Assembly (NCBI GenBank): GCA_963693365.1
Contig: CAVNZM010000012.1
Location: forward strand, 124,001 to 188,000
Length of the DNA: 64,000 bases
Direction: 5' to 3'
Source of the DNA: Amoebidium appalachense
Taxonomy: Eukaryota > Ichthyosporea
Positions 1 to 13,432 of this stretch are shown here, one piece after another. Under the pieces are notes generated by a model. The model was not told the DNA's origin. It was given only the letters and a program-made list of their open reading frames with translations, and ran no database searches. Both the position numbers and the translations under genes were made by a program. The first letter of the stretch is position 1, and every line of letters begins with the position of its first letter.

Positions 1-2590
1 GCAAGTGTCCTGTGTTTGTGTGTGTGTAGAGGGGGGGGGGGGGGACTAACCGGCTTTGATTAATGCTGGTTGTGGAAACGAGGGGTAGAAAGGTGGGGTG
101 GGGGGGGGGATGAGGTTTTATCTCCTGAAAAGACAGTGGCACTCAGGCGATGCATGCATGTGTGCCTCAAGGATGGTGTGGTGGTGGGTGGGGTGTGTCG
201 GGTGCCTACACTCACGCTTTTCATGGATACACACGCGCACACAGTGCTTTCTCTACCACACCACGATCATTTCATCGCCACGACCTGTCCAGCTCTGCTC
301 TTGTTTTTACGCACACAATCACTCACACACACAAGGTATGGGAGGAACCCAGGTATGGGAACGAATCTGGTGTTGGGGGGGGGGGGGGGGCACTCGTGTT
401 TGTTTTGGAGAGGGAGGATTGGGTCATGTGGACAGGACAATGTATTTGTCTTCCGTGTCAATGCTGACTGCCTACTCCCCCACAGATCCACGGTTTCTAA
501 ATGCAACGCTAAGCTAAGCATGCTACTGCCCGCTTGGCCCGTGCCGGCCAGGTGACCATGCGGGGCCCAGCCGCATGCCCCCACTACGTATGAACCTGTT
601 ATCCCGCCAAATAAATAATAGCGCACTATGGCGCATCTGTACATGTACTCACCTGTCTACCAATTAGTACATGACGCAACTGTGTTCATGGTTGGCTCCC
701 AAGGTGTGTTTTTGGATGACCTGGACTCCTGAGTCCTGGCTTCTGATCACTTGCATGGGGTGTGACGTGTAGGTGTATGTTTTTTTTGTTTTTTTTCGTG
801 GGGGGGGGGGGATTACATTCAGTTGTGTTTGGGGGGGTTTTTTGGGGGGGGGGGGGTCGTGCAGATGTGGTTTTCTTGGGGGGGGGGGGGGGGGGAGTGC
901 ATTTGTGGTTGTTCTTTTGTGTGTGGGGTGGAGGGGGAGGAGGTGTTGATGTTTTTCTTGTGTGTGTGTCGGAGGTTGTGTGTGTGTGTGTAGGAGAGGG
1001 GAGGGGGTCAATGTGGTTTTTCTGTGTCTTTTTGTGCGCCGTGTGGGTTTTTTGGTGGTGTGTGTGTGTGGGGGGGAGGGGGGGCTGTGTTTGGTGTGAG
1101 GGGCCTGGGCCACCCAAGTGGTGCTGAGAAAGCAATTGCTGTGGACTGGCTGCTATGGGCATGTGGGAGGGGAATATTAATTCAGCGCACGCGTGAGCTG
1201 CTTGGTGTGTTCATGGTGTGCGTGCCATTGCACTGTGAATAAGCCATCTGCACCATTACATGGGCCGCCACACGGAAAGAAACAGCCACCACCCTGGTCT
1301 GCCACTGAATGAGCTGTCAACGACAAAAGGTGGGGCTACTTGCTGGCCATGGCATCAATGGGCTCAATACACTTGTACATGTGCACACCTCCGCAATCGT
1401 GCCACCGTGATCGATCATGAAGCTGAATCTATTGCAGCCTATTATAGTCTATTTGCATTTACTTTAAATTTGAGTCACCGTGGTGGTGGTAACGTTTGGC
1501 ATGGCATGGCCCCCATCATATGCATAAAACTGCACGTGCGCGTGGCTGATTCAGAGGCCCGACCAGGACTAGTCGTCGTGTCCATATTAATACTATTGTG
1601 TGCGTAATTGTTTTCCCACCAAGTTACGCGTACGATCACCTCAAGGAGCAAAACTTTGACAGCGGATATTCCTACTTTTTTTAGTAGATTATAAACTATG
1701 GTATCTTCTTTTTTCGCTGCAAAATCTCCTTGAATCCCTCCCCCCTTCCCCCCCCCCCCCCCCCCCCCCCCCCCACCCACCCACCCACCCACCCACACAA
1801 GTGTACACCCATGTTCGTGGCAACACCACCACCACACATGTGAAAACACATGTACACACACGCCGCGGCAAGGTGTATTGCAAGGGCAGCTTCCCCATAT
1901 CCTTCCCCCCCCCCCCCCCCCCCCCAAATCGGATCCCCCCCCATTCACACCCCGCGTTATCGATATCCTCCCATACCTGACCCCGTCCCTCTCCCTCCCC
2001 CCAACCCCCTCCCGGCCCTTCACCGAGTTCAGCCCCCTCGTACCATCCCCGATCACCACCTCTAGGTCGGGCCTTTTCAAAAGCCTCCTGTGCCACATGT
2101 GTGCGTGCACCAATTCAAATCCCTCCTCCTCACTGAATCAAACATCTTCAACTTGCATCATGATCACCACCAGCATTTGATACACCGCCAGGCTGCATGC
2201 CCCCCCCCCCCCCCCCCCCCTCCTCCCCCCCCCCCCACCCCCACCCCGCCCGCCCCCGTCCCCACCCCTCCCGCATTCAAGTCTGCACCACATGCACAGA
2301 CCTTCACACGTTGCATGGCCATGGCTCACCAACGAGTGCCTCCTTTGCCTGCCGGCATTATAGCATCGCGATTTGCAAGCGTAGAATAGAACTCCTGCCC
2401 TCCCCCATAACGCTTCGGAACCTCGTTCCTGATTATGTACCTCGCTACTAGCCAAGTATTTCGTTACTAGCTATGGGCCACAAGTTGCCCATAGAGGGCT
2501 CGGGAGGGGGATCGGGTGATCTGGTGGTGGGATAGAGAAGGAATTAAGGGGGGGGAGTGGGGGGGCGGAGGGGGGGAGGGAGGAGGGGGT

Positions 2591-2624
<34 letters not shown>

Positions 2625-2679
2625 TGGGGAGAGTTGGTGGTGGACCACTGGTAGTGGTGGGGTGGGATAGGGGGTGGGG

Positions 2680-2722
<43 letters not shown>

Positions 2723-2870
2723 TTTCAACGTGTTGCAAAGCCTAATTATGGTGAGTGGTGACCCAGTCACCCAACAGGACCCCAGTAGGCCCCGTGTCTT
2801 TACCGCCCCTGCATAGCTATCTAACCAATAAATGTTGCATACCTAACCAATAATATGTGCTTCTAGCGGG
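1..2870. other. low-complexity non-coding region
   Basis: I see no gene here. The stretch is dominated by poly-G runs (about 790-900, 2540-2720), poly-C runs (about 1745-1775, 1905-1926, 2200-2235) and GT-rich DNA. Open frames in it are glycine, proline or Val-Cys repeats that follow from composition. A short direct repeat (taaccaataa) lies at about 2820-2850. No splice-consistent exon chain was found. Confidence 0.7.
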
Positions 2871-3169
2871 TGGGTGGCTGCCAGAGAGAGCCCAGACCAG
2901 CCGCAGCGTCTCACAGCCCCCACCAACATGGAAATATACATGCCTCATATATTCCCATATCAGGAATACGGCCCAACACTACCACCCAATGAACGAAAAC
3001 AAAACATGTGCATACCACTAACAGGGCTAGCACCAATGGGGTCGGTTGCCCCACATTCCAGTCCATACATAAGATAATTCGTACATGGTGCACGGCCACA
3101 GGCCTAATGCTGCGCGTACACTTGCCTTTCCCACCCAATCAACGCACCCTTTCTCCAAAAAAAGAGCAC

Positions 3170-5111
3170 TCATGCACACAGTGGTGCTGGCTGGATTTCG
3201 AACGACTGCGGGTGCTGTGGAGGCAAAAGCAACCCATTCTGCGGTGAGGATCCAGCCAGCGCCGCCTTGTGCTCCAATGGGTGGGCCTGGTGCTTGCTGA
3301 TCGCAACAGGCGCCGTTGCTGATTGGCTAATCTCCTCCGTGCCGCGGACCTTATCCAGTGTCGATTGGACCAATCGTCGCAGCTCCGGGGCCGTGACTCT
3401 TCTAGCGGGGTCCACACACAAGATCTTCTGTAGCAGGAACATGCTCTGGGGGCTGACGTGGTGCCAGGGATAGCGGTAGGCGTAGTCCTTGTTAAGATAC
3501 TGCATGTACTCGGGGGACTTGTCGGGGTTGGCTACCGCCCAGGGGAACCGACCTGTCACTGTTTGGGGGGGAGAGAGGTGTGAGGGGATGGTTCAAGTCA
3601 CCCAAAGGAGAGAAAAAAGCGCACATGCTGCCACAGTTGAAAGGGTGGGTGGGGGACAAGGTGGGGAGTGGCGAGGGAAGGAAGCCGGGGAAATAGGGAA
3701 GGGAAGGGAGAATAAACGGGGGATGGGAAATTCATCTAATATGTGGAGGGGCCGGGGCTTTTCAGAGGGTTGTACAAACGGCTACTTGTGGAGGTGAAAT
3801 AGTAAAAGAGATGGGCATGCTTGACAGCAGACCTCGTCTCAGGCTTGTTTCTATTTGTCATGGTTGGTGGTGGTGGTGTGGTGGTGGTGGTGGACAAGGG
3901 GAGGGGGGTGGCAGTGGGGGAGGGGGAGAGGCGGGGAGGGGGTGGGTGGGTGGGTGGGTGCCCGTGGGTGGGGGGAGGGGGGGTTTCCAGGGGAGGGGGG
4001 GGGGGTTAGGGGGCACGTACGCAGGGTGAAGTAGACAACACCCACGGCCCACATGTCGATGGCCTTAAGGTCCCAGTGCTTGGCATCCTCGGGGTCCCCA
4101 AACATCTCCTGTAGAATGAGGGGGTGCACGTAAACATACTGGATGGAAGATGCGTGGTTGTGTTTTCTTCTTCCCCTTAAAAATCCATGAGAGAGAAAAA
4201 TGTGTGCAGAGGAAGGATGCCGAGTTTCTGTGTGCATTCGTCCTTTGTGCTTGCACGGCTATGCTTGTGCGTACATTGTTTGATTGTTCTCTTTTGGTTT
4301 TGAGGGGTCAAAGGGGGAGGGAGGAAGGGAGGGAGGAAGGGAGGGTAGGGGAAGGGGGAGGGGGGGGGAAGAGAGCGAGAGGAGGGTATCGTACCGGTGC
4401 CATATACGGAATGGTGCCAGCTGGGGTGGGTGGTCCACTGATTGACGAGGCAGCGCCAAAGTCGATGATTTTGAGCGAACCATCCGTGTCGCACACACAG
4501 TTTTCTGGCTTGATGTCTCGATGCACTACCCCCCGTGCGTGCATGTACGCCACCCCCCCTACTATCTGCTCGAGATAAGTCAGCGCCTGCACCTCTCTGC
4601 ACCCCTCGTTGGGGGGTACTAAGTCGAATAGATCCCCCCCGCCCAGATATTCTTGCACGAGCACAAAGTGGTAGGGAGTTTCTATGACATCATACAGGCG
4701 GCATATGTTGCGATGTGAGAGTTGGCGATGAACTGAGACCTCCCTGTGCAGATAACGCATGAAGCCCTTTGGTTTCTTCATGATCTTGAGTGCGACATGC
4801 TTGTCTGTATTGTGGTGGTATGCTAGCTGCACCTTGGCTGTTGACCCGACGTTAATTGTGCGTATGATTGTGTATTCCTGTGCTGCCGACGCTGAGCGAT
4901 ATGTTGACTCGAATGAGCGGTTGACATCTACCACGGAGCGCACATCTTCATCGCTACTGCTGCTGTCTATGTCTATGGTCGCTAGCTCGGACGGTAGCCG
5001 TGACGCGTCTGCACGTATGGATTGTTGGCGCGGTGTAGGGGACTTGATCTTTGCGCTTCCATCGTCCCCCACCAGCCCGCCAAACACTTTGGATTTCAAT
5101 ACTTTCAGCAT
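3170..5111 (-). CDS. serine/threonine protein kinase, HAL/NPR- or CAMK-like
   Basis: A protein kinase that should transfer phosphate from ATP to Ser/Thr. Three exons join in phase: 5111-4395, 4108-4021, 3558-3170, with donors GTACGA and GTACGT and acceptors CTACAG and AAACAG. The product is 397 aa. After a Ser/Asp-rich N-terminus of about 75 residues come the ATP lysine in VALK (K109), the catalytic loop HRDIKPEN (H197-N204), DFG (217-219) and APE (238-240, formed across the first splice junction). LLTGRFPW follows, spanning the second junction. The glycine-rich loop is degenerate: NVGSTAKV replaces GxGxxG. The C-lobe (WAVGVVYF, FPW, DPARRVTAPEL) resembles the fungal HAL4/NPR1 group, but I cannot separate that from other CAMK-like families. 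The tail after about residue 345 looks disordered. The start is the first ATG of the long exon. Confidence 0.9.
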
Positions 5112-7578
5112 TGTGTATGTCTGTGTGTTCGTTTCTGGTATGCTTGCGGTGAGAGATAAAACCGTCGGCGGGGCACGACGAGCTTATTGTTATCTGCCCA
5201 TATGATGATACAAAATAACTGAATTGCCGAAGTAAAGTTGACGTAAAGACGGTTTGGTGGATGTGTTCAGGTGTCTGCGCTTATGTGTGTGTGCATGTAT
5301 GTGTGCGTTTGTTCGGTTCTTGAGCGACGTTACGAACCCAAAAGCACGGTGCAAGAGAAGCACCCTGTATTCTGTTCCCCTAAGCTAAAGCAAACGTCTA
5401 ACAGTTATACATCCACAAACTTCACTTCCGATATGAATAGTTTGTTATCAGCGTGAAAACGATGAAACGGTGAAAAAGGCGAAACGTTTAAGCGGTGGTG
5501 GGGACGTCAGCAACACAGAGCCTGACAAGTCAGAATGGGGTCGGTCGGCTGTTTTATATGCGCTCAACTTCAAAGTCCATAAAGCTGTGATTGGTTCAAG
5601 CCGCTTTACTTGTGGCTATGTTTATGCATGATAATTGACGAATCCAAAACGTCATTGTAGACTCCGCGAACCGCATATATGTACCTTAGGATCTGGTAGG
5701 TCTTATAAAAAAACATAAAGCCTGCACAAAGTATTTTATTTCATAAATTTTCTATACGTACTTGTGCTATAGAGATAAGTGTAGCAGCATCCTTACTTGA
5801 TAAGCAACATGCAACAAGATAGGAATACAAGTTCACAAAAACAAGGCACCAGCCAATCAGACATTTTTAACACTTTTTGCTTTTCCGTTCCATGGGTGAA
5901 ATCTTGTGACCAATCAGCAATGGGTTCGTTGTAGCCCTGTTTCGAAGCGGACCCTTTGGCAGCCTACAAAGTGGTTAAAAAAACGCATATCCTCTACCAA
6001 AGCGGTTTGTAAGCAGATTTCAACATGCATATAATTCCATAATTTACATAGTTAAGGGTTATATGCAATGATCTTTTTTTAAACTTGTGTTGGGGAGACC
6101 ACGATAGAGTCCAAACGCGTGGTTAGTGAAGTCACTCCCTGAGTCCCTGGTCAAACCTGGACGGCGTTGATTGGTCCCTTTTCAACACCTGCATTCCAAC
6201 TGGTAAATCTAATCGCTGCACTTCCGGTCACTTTATAAGTAATATTCCAAATAATTGTTAGTTCTCTTTCGTTATAAACCTATGCAATAAATGTATATAA
6301 AATGTTTTTTATCACTGTATGTTGTTAAATAAGTCACTGCGACTGCCAGCCAAGATAAGCTGAATTTCCCAAATTCCCACGTATGCGCCATCCGTTTGTT
6401 ATCACATTCCTTTCCATATATGGGGTGGATAAACTTTTACTCAATGCCTCGAGCTAATATGATTGGCTGCCAGCCCTAATGACAGGAATGCGATTTTCGC
6501 ATGGGCGCGCAGCACACAACCGTTGCAGTATTAGTGTCCCCATTACCAGCTAATATGCTACAGCGACAGACGTATTGATGTATTATGATATGTAAAATTA
6601 GCTTGCATATTATGCACACTATTTTTGAAGATGGCAGAGTAGTAGCCATAGGTCTGGCCCGGTTATCCTATGGCCCTACAACAGTAAAAGATTCAGGTAG
6701 GCTGGCGTCGTCTGACATGCAGATCTATGGTGCCGTGATATCCAATAAGAGCAGCTCACTGATGTCGATCCAGCCAACCAGAATACGGCGATGCCCTTAG
6801 GACGAGTCATAAGCGTGAAGCTTACGTAACGACGTACAGAACACCACAGGATACCGATTCAACGGCGACTTCGAGTCAACTGCGCAGGAGGAGGGGAGGG
6901 GAGGGGGGGAGGGGGGAGGGGGGGGGGGGGGAGGCGGGGGGGACGAAGGGGACGGGATCGGAAGGTGGAGTGTGCGTGCGTGTGCGCACGTGTGTGCTCG
7001 CGCATGTGTGCACGGCCGGTGGTGTGCGTGTGCGTGATACTGTGCGTGTTCTTTGAAGTCGAACGTAAGGATGCTTATGAGACAGCCCGAAAGTAATCAA
7101 GAGTACGCGAGATCATTATTGCTTGGCACCATCGCCTGTTCAAGTCTTGTCGTGTGACTTGCTTGAGACTCTTCTCAACCGCAACAGGTTGCAACCTCCC
7201 CCAACTCCCCCGCCACCTTCCCCCCCAAACACAGACACACACAAGCACGCACAAAATGAGCCACGTGCACCACCCACTCCGTCGGTCCTCCTGGAACCCC
7301 CCTCCCCCTCCCCCCCCCCCCCTCCCCTCCGGGTTCCCCTCCCCGCTTCCCTCCGCCTCAGTCACTCTTATAAATAATGGCCATGGCGACAAATAAGACC
7401 CCATGCCAAAAAACTCGAATCCTTAAATACTGGCACATACGCGCAAAGAGTGTCCACCCAAAGATTATGATATATATGGGGTTCCAAAAACCTCCCTCCC
7501 TCCCCCCCCTCCTCCCCCCCCCCCCCCCCCCCCCAAAAAAAAGGGGGGGGGGGGGGGAGAACATCCCATCAGCACAAC
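5112..7578. other. intergenic region
   Basis: No gene is supported. From 5.2 to 6.85 kb the DNA is less repetitive and richer in A+T than its surroundings. It has several CCAAT/ATTGG boxes (near 5590, 5850, 5910, 6460) and probably holds the kinase promoter, since that gene reads leftward from 5111. From 6.88 kb poly-G, GT-rich and CT-rich tracts return. The poly-C/A8/poly-G hairpin at the right end is listed separately. Confidence 0.6.
7502..7558. repeat. poly-C / A8 / poly-G inverted repeat
   Basis: A C-run of more than 20 bases, interrupted by T near its start, is followed by eight A and then about 16 G. The strand can fold on itself with an A-rich loop, and the G and C runs can also form quadruplex and i-motif structures. 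A related C-run plus A8 without a long G arm lies at 8440-8473. It sits 20 bp from the stop codon of the hydrolase gene, so it would be in that gene's 3' UTR or just past it. Confidence 0.8.
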
Positions 7579-8130
7579 CTACTTAAGGGCCAGCACCTCC
7601 TCCACCGTCACCACACTGCCCTCTCCAAAGTGCATCCTTGTCCTCTGCAGTGCCTCCATGTGCGCCTGTGCCCCCGTCACAGACGACACAGCACCCTCCA
7701 CCACCCTCACGGTGTATCCCAGGTAGAAAGCGTCAAGGGCAGTGGCAAACACACAGTAGTCCGTGTTTATCCCGGATATGCACACCTCCCCGACACCGTG
7801 TTCCTTCAGTATGTCGTGCAGTCTGCTTGAGGTGAAACAAGAGTAGTTGTACTTCTCCACAAACATCAACCCCAGTCCTTTCAGTTCGGGAATGAGCTCT
7901 GCCCCGGGGGTATCTGCGTGGCCCACGTCAGGGTAGACCCTCCAAAGGGTGGTCTGTTTGAAGTCACTGATCCACAGCCTGCTGTCTATGATGAGGTGGA
8001 AGGCAGGGCACTTACACAGGGCCTGTATGTTGGCGACTGTTTGGGCCCTATGGAGGCTCAGGTTGGCCACCTGCTCCACGGTCATGTCCACTACAAGGAG
8101 TGCACGGCGGGTACCGGTAAGAGAGGACAT
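7579..8130 (-). CDS. isochorismatase-like cysteine hydrolase
   Basis: A 183-aa single-domain hydrolase of the isochorismatase/nicotinamidase superfamily, which cleaves small amide or ether substrates such as nicotinamide or isochorismate. The catalytic triad is visible: Asp in LLVVDM (D15), Lys in VEKYNYSCF (K93) and Cys in NTDYC (C126). The length suits the family. The substrate cannot be assigned because the zinc-site His/Asp set of true nicotinamidases is not evident. I start at the ATG at 8130, seven residues before the core beta strand. The frame stays open upstream to 8385 through a poly-Phe stretch encoded by poly-T. That stretch looks like an intron pyrimidine tract, so an upstream exon (for example a methionine at 8385) is possible. 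Confidence 0.85.
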   Translation of the reverse strand: MSSLTGTRRALLVVDMTVEQVANLSLHRAQTVANIQALCKCPAFHLIIDSRLWISDFKQTTLWRVYPDVGHADTPGAELIPELKGLGLMFVEKYNYSCFTSSRLHDILKEHGVGEVCISGINTDYCVFATALDAFYLGYTVRVVEGAVSSVTGAQAHMEALQRTRMHFGEGSVVTVEEVLALK

Positions 8131-8530
8131 GGTGAAGAGGGGCAGGCGCAGATGTTGTGGATGCAAGCGGACAGGCACACTTCCAGAGACAACTGAGTTG
8201 CGGTGGTTGTAGAGACCAAACTTTCGAGCGAGCGTGTCGGGGTCGGGGTAGGCCAGGTTGTGCCTCCATTTATGAGGGGGAAAAAAAAAAAAGAAAAAAA
8301 AAAAAGAAGGGAAAATCGGAGACTCTCCCGGCCTTTGAGAGCCGGAACCAACTGACAGACTGACCATGGCCAAAGAACGGCTCACAATGACGTCACCCGT
8401 GGCTCAATGCAACAGCCAATCAGAATCGGCCGATCGGATCAACCCCCCCCCCCCCCCCCCCCCCAAAAAAAAGGGATCCCACACACGCAACCGGCCTACA
8501 CCTTACACACAACCGACGGCACACACACGT

Positions 8531-8587
<57 letters not shown>

Positions 8588-9068
8588 CTCACACTCACCC
8601 ACAGCCACAACCCTGGACCCCTCAACCAAAAACAAAACCAAAGAAAAACAAAAAAACACACACATGGTTTGAAAGAAAAGAGTATACTCGGCACCCAACC
8701 AAGTGACCACTTCAGGCACACACAGGCTGGCATCGTTTATCGCTTGTATTTTGGCCGGGGCAGGGTACCGGCCCCACCCCACCACCAACTATTAGCCTTA
8801 ACACCTGGTGTGAGTCGGCAGGCTCAGGTGGGGGACTCGAAATCACACCACCAACACACTGCAACCACACCAAGGCAACCTTATGTTCACTCCTTAAATT
8901 TAAAGACATGTCACATTCTTTTCATTGTGTTGAATCGGGGAGCTTGGAGTACGGGTCATAAATGTTGCTGGCACAGGCGGCGTGTGGCCCAGTAGAGGAA
9001 GAAAATATACACTTTCACTACCATGTTAACCTTTGACAAACCCTAGCCAGTGGAACGCTTAACATAGT
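8131..9068. other. intergenic region with (CA)n tract
   Basis: Contains an A-rich stretch (8281-8312), CCAAT-type boxes near 8415, a C-run plus A8 (8440-8473) and a (CA)n tract (about 8525-8580). The histidine phosphatase gene ends at 9069, so its 3' end would also lie here. No protein is supported. The ORFs over the (CA)n tract are Thr-His repeats. Confidence 0.6.
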
Positions 9069-9331
9069 TTACTTTGTAGTGAAGCCGCCATAGATGACCT
9101 TAAGTGTGTTGGGGTCGATACGGTATGCCGTGGTGGGTGTGGCATTAACGGTGGTGGTCATCTGCGAAAGAGTGAAGCGCACGGCTCCACAGTTCACCAT
9201 CTTCTTGTTCTTGGCATCGTGGTTAAAAGTGAAGGGGAGGAACGTGCGGAAGAATTCGCGGAAGTAGAGGGAGTGTCCGCCCCCAACAATGATGGTTTGC
9301 TCCTTGCGCTCAAAGCAGAAGTCGCAGAAGG

Positions 9332-9411
<80 letters not shown>

Positions 9412-9522
9412 GGGGGGGCTGTTAGTTACAGAGTAAGAAGTAGGCACACACGACAGACAACGCAAGGCAGATCTTGCAGAAGTGCAGAGGGGATAACTGT
9501 ATGTAGTGTTTGCGAGCACAAA

Positions 9523-9567
<45 letters not shown>

Positions 9568-10260
9568 GAGGGGGGAGTATACACGTATATGAGTGTGTGC
9601 ACGCCCACACACACATGTGTATATATAACAGTGCGCATAAGGTAGGGAGCAGAGGGGCGGTGTGTGGATGTGTGGTTATGTATGCGCGTGAAACAGAAGG
9701 GGGCAGGGGGGGTGGGAAGGGAGGGAGGGCTTATGAGGGTGTGCACATGTCTGTGTGCATCGGGGAGGGGGGTGGGGTCATGGATTTGTGGGTAGTTGAT
9801 TGACCGCACACATAGGGATGTGGGTTTGTTTCAAGCATTTTGCCTACGTGTGGGTAAGCACATGTGCGCAAATGTACACCAGAGTGTCCGTGTATGTGTG
9901 TGCCTGTGTCTCACAGTGTGTGGGTGTGCAGGGGTTAGCGTCTGGGGTTTCCTAGAACATCACCCCGGGGACACCTATAATCCCCAGCCTAAAAACAAAC
10001 ATGCAACACAGACAGACATGCACCCAACCAAAAAAACCAAAATGTCACACAACAACCTGTGCCCACAGTCCTGGCACCGGGGAGAGTCACAGAACAGGGG
10101 AGATGGGGAGGGGGGAAGGAAAGATGGGGAATGTGGATGCAACTGTGTGCAGTTTGGAGACTAATGTGAAAAACAAGGGGGGGGGGGGGGGGGGGTTTGT
10201 GAGCCAGCCACGGAAGCCAAAGAGTGTGTGCCTACGGCACTCACAGCTCAAACCCTGCCC

Positions 10261-10294
<34 letters not shown>

Positions 10295-10512
10295 CCCCAC
10301 CCACCCCACCCCGCTGCCACCACACAGCACACTGCCCCGTCTCTCCCCCCTCCCCCCCCCCCCCCCAATTTCGCACCATGACGAGATTGGACAACCCTCC
10401 CTTCCCCATCCCCCAAGCATGTCTAAAGTGGTGTGTGTGTGTGTGTGTGTGTATTGAATCAAAATCTATAACAACCGAATCCCCCCCCCCCCCCCCCCAC
10501 ACACACACACAT

Positions 10513-10545
<33 letters not shown>

Positions 10546-11052
10546 TTCACACACGCAAGCACAATTAACAGCCACCGAGACCAACCACCACTCCCATTAC
10601 AGCCAGCCATCTTACCCCTCGTACCCCCCCCCCCCCCCCTCTCCCCCCCACACCACAGCCCAGACATGTCCTGTCCCCAATGCCCTCCTCCCCCCCCCCC
10701 CCAACCCTCCCCCTGCCCACCACCCCAGTGATCTCTCTCTCACACAGCCATCTCTCACCTTCATCCTGGCCATGCCGTTGCTCTTCATGACACTCTTAGT
10801 GCCGTAGTTGTACTGTGTGTCGTAGACTGTCTCGGCATCAAACCCAGCCCAGAGGTGCTGCACGTGCAGTCAGCATGGGGGGAGAGGGACAGGCACACTG
10901 CCCTGCATGCACCACACACAGACAGGCACACTGCCCTGCATGCACCACACAGACAGACACAGACAGGCACACTGCCCTGCATGCACCACACAGACAGGCA
11001 CAAACGGACACACTGCCCTGCTCAAGATACCCCCTGCTTTCACTAACCGTTT

Positions 11053-11089
<37 letters not shown>

Positions 11090-11249
11090 ACCCACCACCA
11101 GAGACACCCACACATGCATATACACACATACCCTTGCTCCCCCCCCCCCCCCGGAGCTCCCCCCCCTTCCCCAAAGAAAGAAAGAAATTCACCCCCCCCC
11201 CCCCCCCAAACTCTACCCGGCCAATCCCCCCTCCCCCTCCTCCCCCTCC

Positions 11250-11281
<32 letters not shown>

Positions 11282-12723
11282 ACTTCGGTCCTCCCCTTGC
11301 CCCCCTGCCCCCCTCAAAACACACACACAAAAAAAAAAACATCAATCCTCCCCTTACAACCCCTCCCACTTACACACACCCACACGCACCTTCTCCAGGC
11401 CGTGCATATCCGGCACCGTGTGGGGCAGTGCCAGGGCTATAGTGTCGACATTCCTGCTGATCTCTTGTAGGGCAGACAGGATCAAAAGCTTCTCGCTGGT
11501 GCGCTGAAGACGGTCCTGAAGAACAAGCCTGCATGCATGCGTCAGTAGGGGGTGGAAAATAGTTGGGGACTCTGCACGTAATTAGGTTACTTCACCAAGT
11601 GGGGGGTGGGGTGGGGGGAGGGGGGGGGGGGGGGGGGGGGGTGTAAAGAATGTGTTATAGAGAACGAAGTATAAATCCATAGCGAACAACATAATGCAGA
11701 GTGCAAACCACACAAAGAGCATGCATAATAAGGAATGGGGGCGGGGGGAGGGGGGGAAGATGATTGTTTTGTGTGGGAAATTCGAATTGATCGACTGTCA
11801 TATTACAAGCTGACAGCCAGGACCAAGATGCACAACAACTATAGGGCAAAGATTTGGGGGAGGTGGGGTGTGGTGGTGGTGGTGGTGTGTGTGTGGGTGG
11901 GTGTATGTGTGCGTGTTGGAGTGGGGTGGGGTGGGATTTGGAGGGACCGGGGGGGGGAAGGGAGGGAGGGAGGGGGGGGGGGGGGTTTGCATGCGTCATA
12001 AAGTATGAAGTACACAAGAACAAACGGATAACACGATGCAGAATGCAAGCCATACATAAAGAGTATGCATAATAAGCAGAGCCCATCCTCAGGGGGGCCC
12101 ACGTCATCCACAGTACCCGAGCTTCGACCTATTCACCTCGTTAACGAAACCCAACTCAGATACTGTTTCACTTGAACATGGGTAGGTCACCCGTCTTGAT
12201 CAAAGACGAGCAGGGTTGCTTATGCAGGCAAGGGCAGTGGGAAAGGCCGGGGTTAAAGTTGCAGCAGTAAGCAGAAGCAAGAAAAATATAGATAGGAACT
12301 CAGGAGACGGGGCTTCTGGGAAGTTCCCCCGTCGCTACCTAAGTCGATACTTCCCAGGGGGGAGGGGGGGGGGGGGGGGGAGGGAGTGGGGTAGGGCACA
12401 TGGGCTCATGGGTTTATGGCCATTGAAAAGGGGGTAAAGGGTAGGTGTGCATGTTTGCACGTGCAGCAGCAAGCAGGCAGAAGCACGTGCACCTACGTGG
12501 CTGTTGCAATTGCCCTGCGCAGGTTGGCGGCCACCAGCAGACTCTTCTCCTTCTCCGTGTCCCTCTGCCCGTTGATGATGGCCTTGCCCTCGTCGTCCAG
12601 CTGCACACACACTACACTCAGTGACCTACCCCCCCCCCCCCCCCCCCCCCCCCCCCACACACACATACCAATGACCTTCAATCCCCACAATCACTTCTCA
12701 CCCTTTGCTGCTTCGTTATCCCC

Positions 12724-12762
<39 letters not shown>

Positions 12763-12895
12763 ACACACACACCTTTCTGCTCCGCTTCGATGTTTCGTTG
12801 CCTCCCCCCCCCCCCCCCCCCCCCCACCCCCCACCCCCTTTCCCGCTCCCCCTGCCGCCCGCCTCTCTTTGAACTTTTTCGCTGCTTCGTCCCAT

Positions 12896-12930
<35 letters not shown>

Positions 12931-13401
12931 ACTCCCACCCAAACACCCACCCACCCGCTTAGCAACAAACCGTTTGAACTCAAGAGCCCGACCACCCATG
13001 CACGTGCAAGGAGTGGGAATGGAGGGGAGGAGGTTGGCTGGAGATAGCACACAGGGAGCATCACACACCCCCAAGACAAGAAGAGGGATCCTCAACCGAA
13101 CAAGCAAGATACATGGCTACACAGAGCACACCCGGCAATAAGTACCAGGAGGGCAACGCAAAAACACGTGGATAAAGAGCACATAACATGTCTTACGTGA
13201 CAGAATGCATGACCATTTTTCAAAGGTCCGCCCATGTGTGTGCACGTGTTCCCATAGGTGTGGGCATGTGAATTTGTTGGTGCTGTGAAGGTAAACGTGG
13301 AGCAGGTGGTGTTTGGAAAGAAGAGGGAGGGAGGGAGGAGACGGGAGCGGAAGGCAGGAGCAGGGGGAAGTGGTGTGGTGCGTGTGTGTGTGTGTATGTG
13401 T

Positions 13402-13432
<31 letters not shown>
